Shown here one piece after another: positions 62,196-64,000 of a stretch of DNA of 64,000 bases. The DNA comes from Marinospirillum alkaliphilum DSM 21637 (GTDB lineage Bacteria > Pseudomonadota > Gammaproteobacteria > Pseudomonadales > Halomonadaceae). The notes below the pieces were generated by a model. It saw only the letters and a list, made by a program, of their open reading frames with translations, did not search any database and was not told the origin of the DNA. Numbering within the stretch: position 1 is the stretch's first letter; every line of letters begins with the position of its first letter. The DNA lies in assembly GCF_900119735.1 (NCBI RefSeq), contig NZ_FPJW01000001.1, forward strand, positions 406,914-470,913, written 5' to 3'. The position numbers were made by a program, and so were the translations under genes.

Positions 62196-64000
62196 ATGCT
62201 TGTAAAAATCAGAGAGAAATCCCGCGGAATCGTCGCCTATTTTCTCGTAGGTTTGATTGCCATTGCTTTTTCCATGTGGGGTATGGATTCACTGTTCACC
62301 GCCATGCGCGGTGATCCCAATGAACTCGCCCGAGTGAACGGTGAAAGCATCAGTCAGTTTCAGGTTGACCGCATGGCTCAGCAGCAGATGCGTCAGTTGC
62401 TGCAGTCCGGCCAGATCGACCCTGAACAGCTGGATATGAACCTGCTGCGCCAGTTTTCCCTGAATCAGCTGATTCAAGAGGAACTGCTGCGTCAGAAGGC
62501 TGCTGACCTGAACATGCGGGTATCGGATCGCCAGGTGGAACGTCAGATCGTTCGCATGCGTGCCTTCCAGGATGAAAATGGTCGTTTCCAGCAGGAAACC
62601 TTCACCCAGTTGTTGCGCCAGGAAGGTTTATCACCCGCTGCATTCCGCGCACAGCTGCATGAAGATCTGGTTAATCAGCAGTTGCTGGGTGGCCTCTCTG
62701 ACAGTGAGTTTGTGCTGGCTTCTGAGCTGACAGAGTTTCAGTTGCTAGTCGGTCAGCAGCGTGATTACCGTTACCGGGTCATTGCTGCAGAAGACTTCAT
62801 CAGTCAGGTCCGTATCACTGATGAAGCGCTGGAAGCCTTTTATCGTGAGCAGATCGCTCGCTTTATGACCCCAGAGCAGATTCGTGTCGACTACCTGATT
62901 TTTGATCCGGCCAGCCTGGTTGCCGGGATGAATGTCAGTGAAGAAGAGTTGCAGCAGGAGTATCAGCGTTATGCAGATACCCTGCGCTCCCAGTCCAGCA
63001 GTTATTCTGCTGCTCACATCCTGCTGACTTACAGCAACAATGCAGAAAAACAGGCAGCCACACAGCGTTTGCAGGAAGCCCGCCAGGAAGTACTGGCTGG
63101 TGCCGATTTTGCTGAGTTGGCGCGTGATCTTTCCGAAGATCTGGCCACTGCCCGTCGTGGTGGTGAACTTGGACCGGTGCAGCCTGGCAGCCTGAATGCC
63201 GCCTTTGAAACAGCCCTGTTTGCCATGAGTGAGCCGGGTCAGGTCTCTGAGGTGGTGGAAACCGAGTTTGGACTGCACCTGATCCAGCTGCTGGCACGAG
63301 AAGATGCCAGCGTTCCGCCGTTGAATGAAGTGCGTGAAGAGCTGCGCAGCCGTCTGTTGGCTCAGCCACTACGCGCGGCCACCAGCGACAAGCTGGAACA
63401 GCTGCGTAATCTGAGCTTCAGTTCCGAGAGCTTAAAAGAAGTCGCTGAAGCATCAGGTATCGAACTGCACCAGAGTGGCTGGCTGGTACGTGAAACGCTG
63501 CCGAGCTTCTGGGCTGAGTCTGCGGTACGTGAAGCACTGTTTTCCCGTGATGTGATTGAAGATGGCTGGATCACTGAACCACTGCGACTGCAGGATGGTC
63601 GTTATCTGGTGCTGGCTCGTGATGCTTACCAGCCACGTCAGCAGCAGCCGCTGGAAGCTGTAGCCGATGAAGTACGTGAGCACCTGACGCAGGTTCAAGC
63701 CACTAAAATGGCGCGTGAGGCTGCCACCACTCAGTTGGAGCAACTGCAAGCAGGTGAAACCCTGCGTGGTAACTGGCGTGAAATCACTGGTGCAACACGC
63801 AATACACAGAATGCCCCCCGTGATATCAATCGTGAGGCCTTCCGTTTAAGCAACAACAATACAGCTGGTTTGGTAACCCTGGCCAATGGTGATACTGCGC
63901 TGGTTGAACTGCAGCGCGTTCAGCAAGGTGAGGTGAGTCAGGATCAAGCCGAACTGGCACAGCTACGCCGTTTGTTGCTGGAGGATCGTGGTTATCGTTT
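62196..64000 (+). CDS. ppiD: PpiD-type periplasmic folding chaperone (cut by window edge)
   Basis: The first 601 codons of a PpiD-like protein; the stop lies beyond the window. MLVKIREKSRGIVAYFLVGL opens it, with one membrane helix (about 12-32) as signal anchor. A SurA-N-like region (about 40-200) follows with ARVNGESISQFQVDRM. The parvulin domain (about 265-370) begins YSAAHILLTYSNN and has GGELGPVQPGSLNAAFE and GLHLIQLLA. It helps outer-membrane proteins after export through SecYEG. Position after hupB is conserved in gammaproteobacteria. The start follows GACCGAG at a moderate distance. No frameshift is seen up to the edge. Confidence 0.95.
   Translation, partial: MLVKIREKSRGIVAYFLVGLIAIAFSMWGMDSLFTAMRGDPNELARVNGESISQFQVDRMAQQQMRQLLQSGQIDPEQLDMNLLRQFSLNQLIQEELLRQKAADLNMRVSDRQVERQIVRMRAFQDENGRFQQETFTQLLRQEGLSPAAFRAQLHEDLVNQQLLGGLSDSEFVLASELTEFQLLVGQQRDYRYRVIAAEDFISQVRITDEALEAFYREQIARFMTPEQIRVDYLIFDPASLVAGMNVSEEELQQEYQRYADTLRSQSSSYSAAHILLTYSNNAEKQAATQRLQEARQEVLAGADFAELARDLSEDLATARRGGELGPVQPGSLNAAFETALFAMSEPGQVSEVVETEFGLHLIQLLAREDASVPPLNEVREELRSRLLAQPLRAATSDKLEQLRNLSFSSESLKEVAEASGIELHQSGWLVRETLPSFWAESAVREALFSRDVIEDGWITEPLRLQDGRYLVLARDAYQPRQQQPLEAVADEVREHLTQVQATKMAREAATTQLEQLQAGETLRGNWREITGATRNTQNAPRDINREAFRLSNNNTAGLVTLANGDTALVELQRVQQGEVSQDQAELAQLRRLLLEDRGYR

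Noticed and set aside
1-64000. Mobile elements, prophage, CRISPR, toxin-antitoxin or defence genes
   Set aside because: I found no transposase, integrase, repeat array or defence-family motif. The tRNA genes are not followed by an integrase or a repeated tRNA end.

Overview
This window reads as ordinary, densely packed chromosome of a gammaproteobacterium. Gene content (RegB/RegA redox pair, polyamine gamma-glutamylation genes, AcuI, many GGDEF proteins) and the order folD, tRNA-Pro/Arg/His, tig, clpP, clpX, lon, hupB, ppiD, which matches Pseudomonas as I remember it, suggest an Oceanospirillales/Pseudomonadales-type, possibly marine, heterotroph. Genus cannot be fixed from the sequence alone. 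I see no prophage, insertion sequence, CRISPR array or rRNA.

Layout. 1-5.8 kb: the 5' end of hppD, a DUF2798 membrane protein, two coupled hotdog thioesterases behind a PsrA-like palindrome, htpG behind a near-perfect sigma-32 promoter, an M15 carboxypeptidase and a Bax-type glucosaminidase. 5.8-18.1 kb: selO, gpsA, three alpha/beta hydrolases, a 32-residue membrane protein joined to an AEC transporter, a patatin-like protein, a secreted histidine phosphatase coupled to a GGDEF-EAL protein, azlCD and a cupin. 18.1-33.1 kb: a polyamine region with the ABC importer potFGHI, two glutamate-putrescine ligase-type enzymes, puuD, two puuB-type oxidases and an aldehyde dehydrogenase. Together they import putrescine, glutamylate, oxidise and hydrolyse it. 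A two-gene signalling cassette and a secreted protein of unknown function sit inside this region.

33.1-49.4 kb: sodB, a coiled-coil membrane protein, rhlB-dinG, a dual-binding-domain diguanylate cyclase, a chemoreceptor, a CbiM-like permease, regAB with an FNR/ANR-like box, acuI, prfC and an XRE regulator. 49.5-54.8 kb: an asparaginase, an aromatic/aspartate aminotransferase, a response regulator-CheC-diguanylate cyclase triplet, and folD. 54.9-64 kb: a tRNA operon and the proteostasis genes tig, clpP, clpX, lon, hupB and ppiD (cut by the window end).

The most interesting observation is that a receiver-CheC-PAS-GGDEF module occurs twice in the same order. In one copy (27311-29283) receiver and CheC are fused; in the other (51858-53835) they are separate genes. 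This suggests a phosphatase-controlled receiver linked to cyclic-di-GMP synthesis, a system I do not recognise as characterised.
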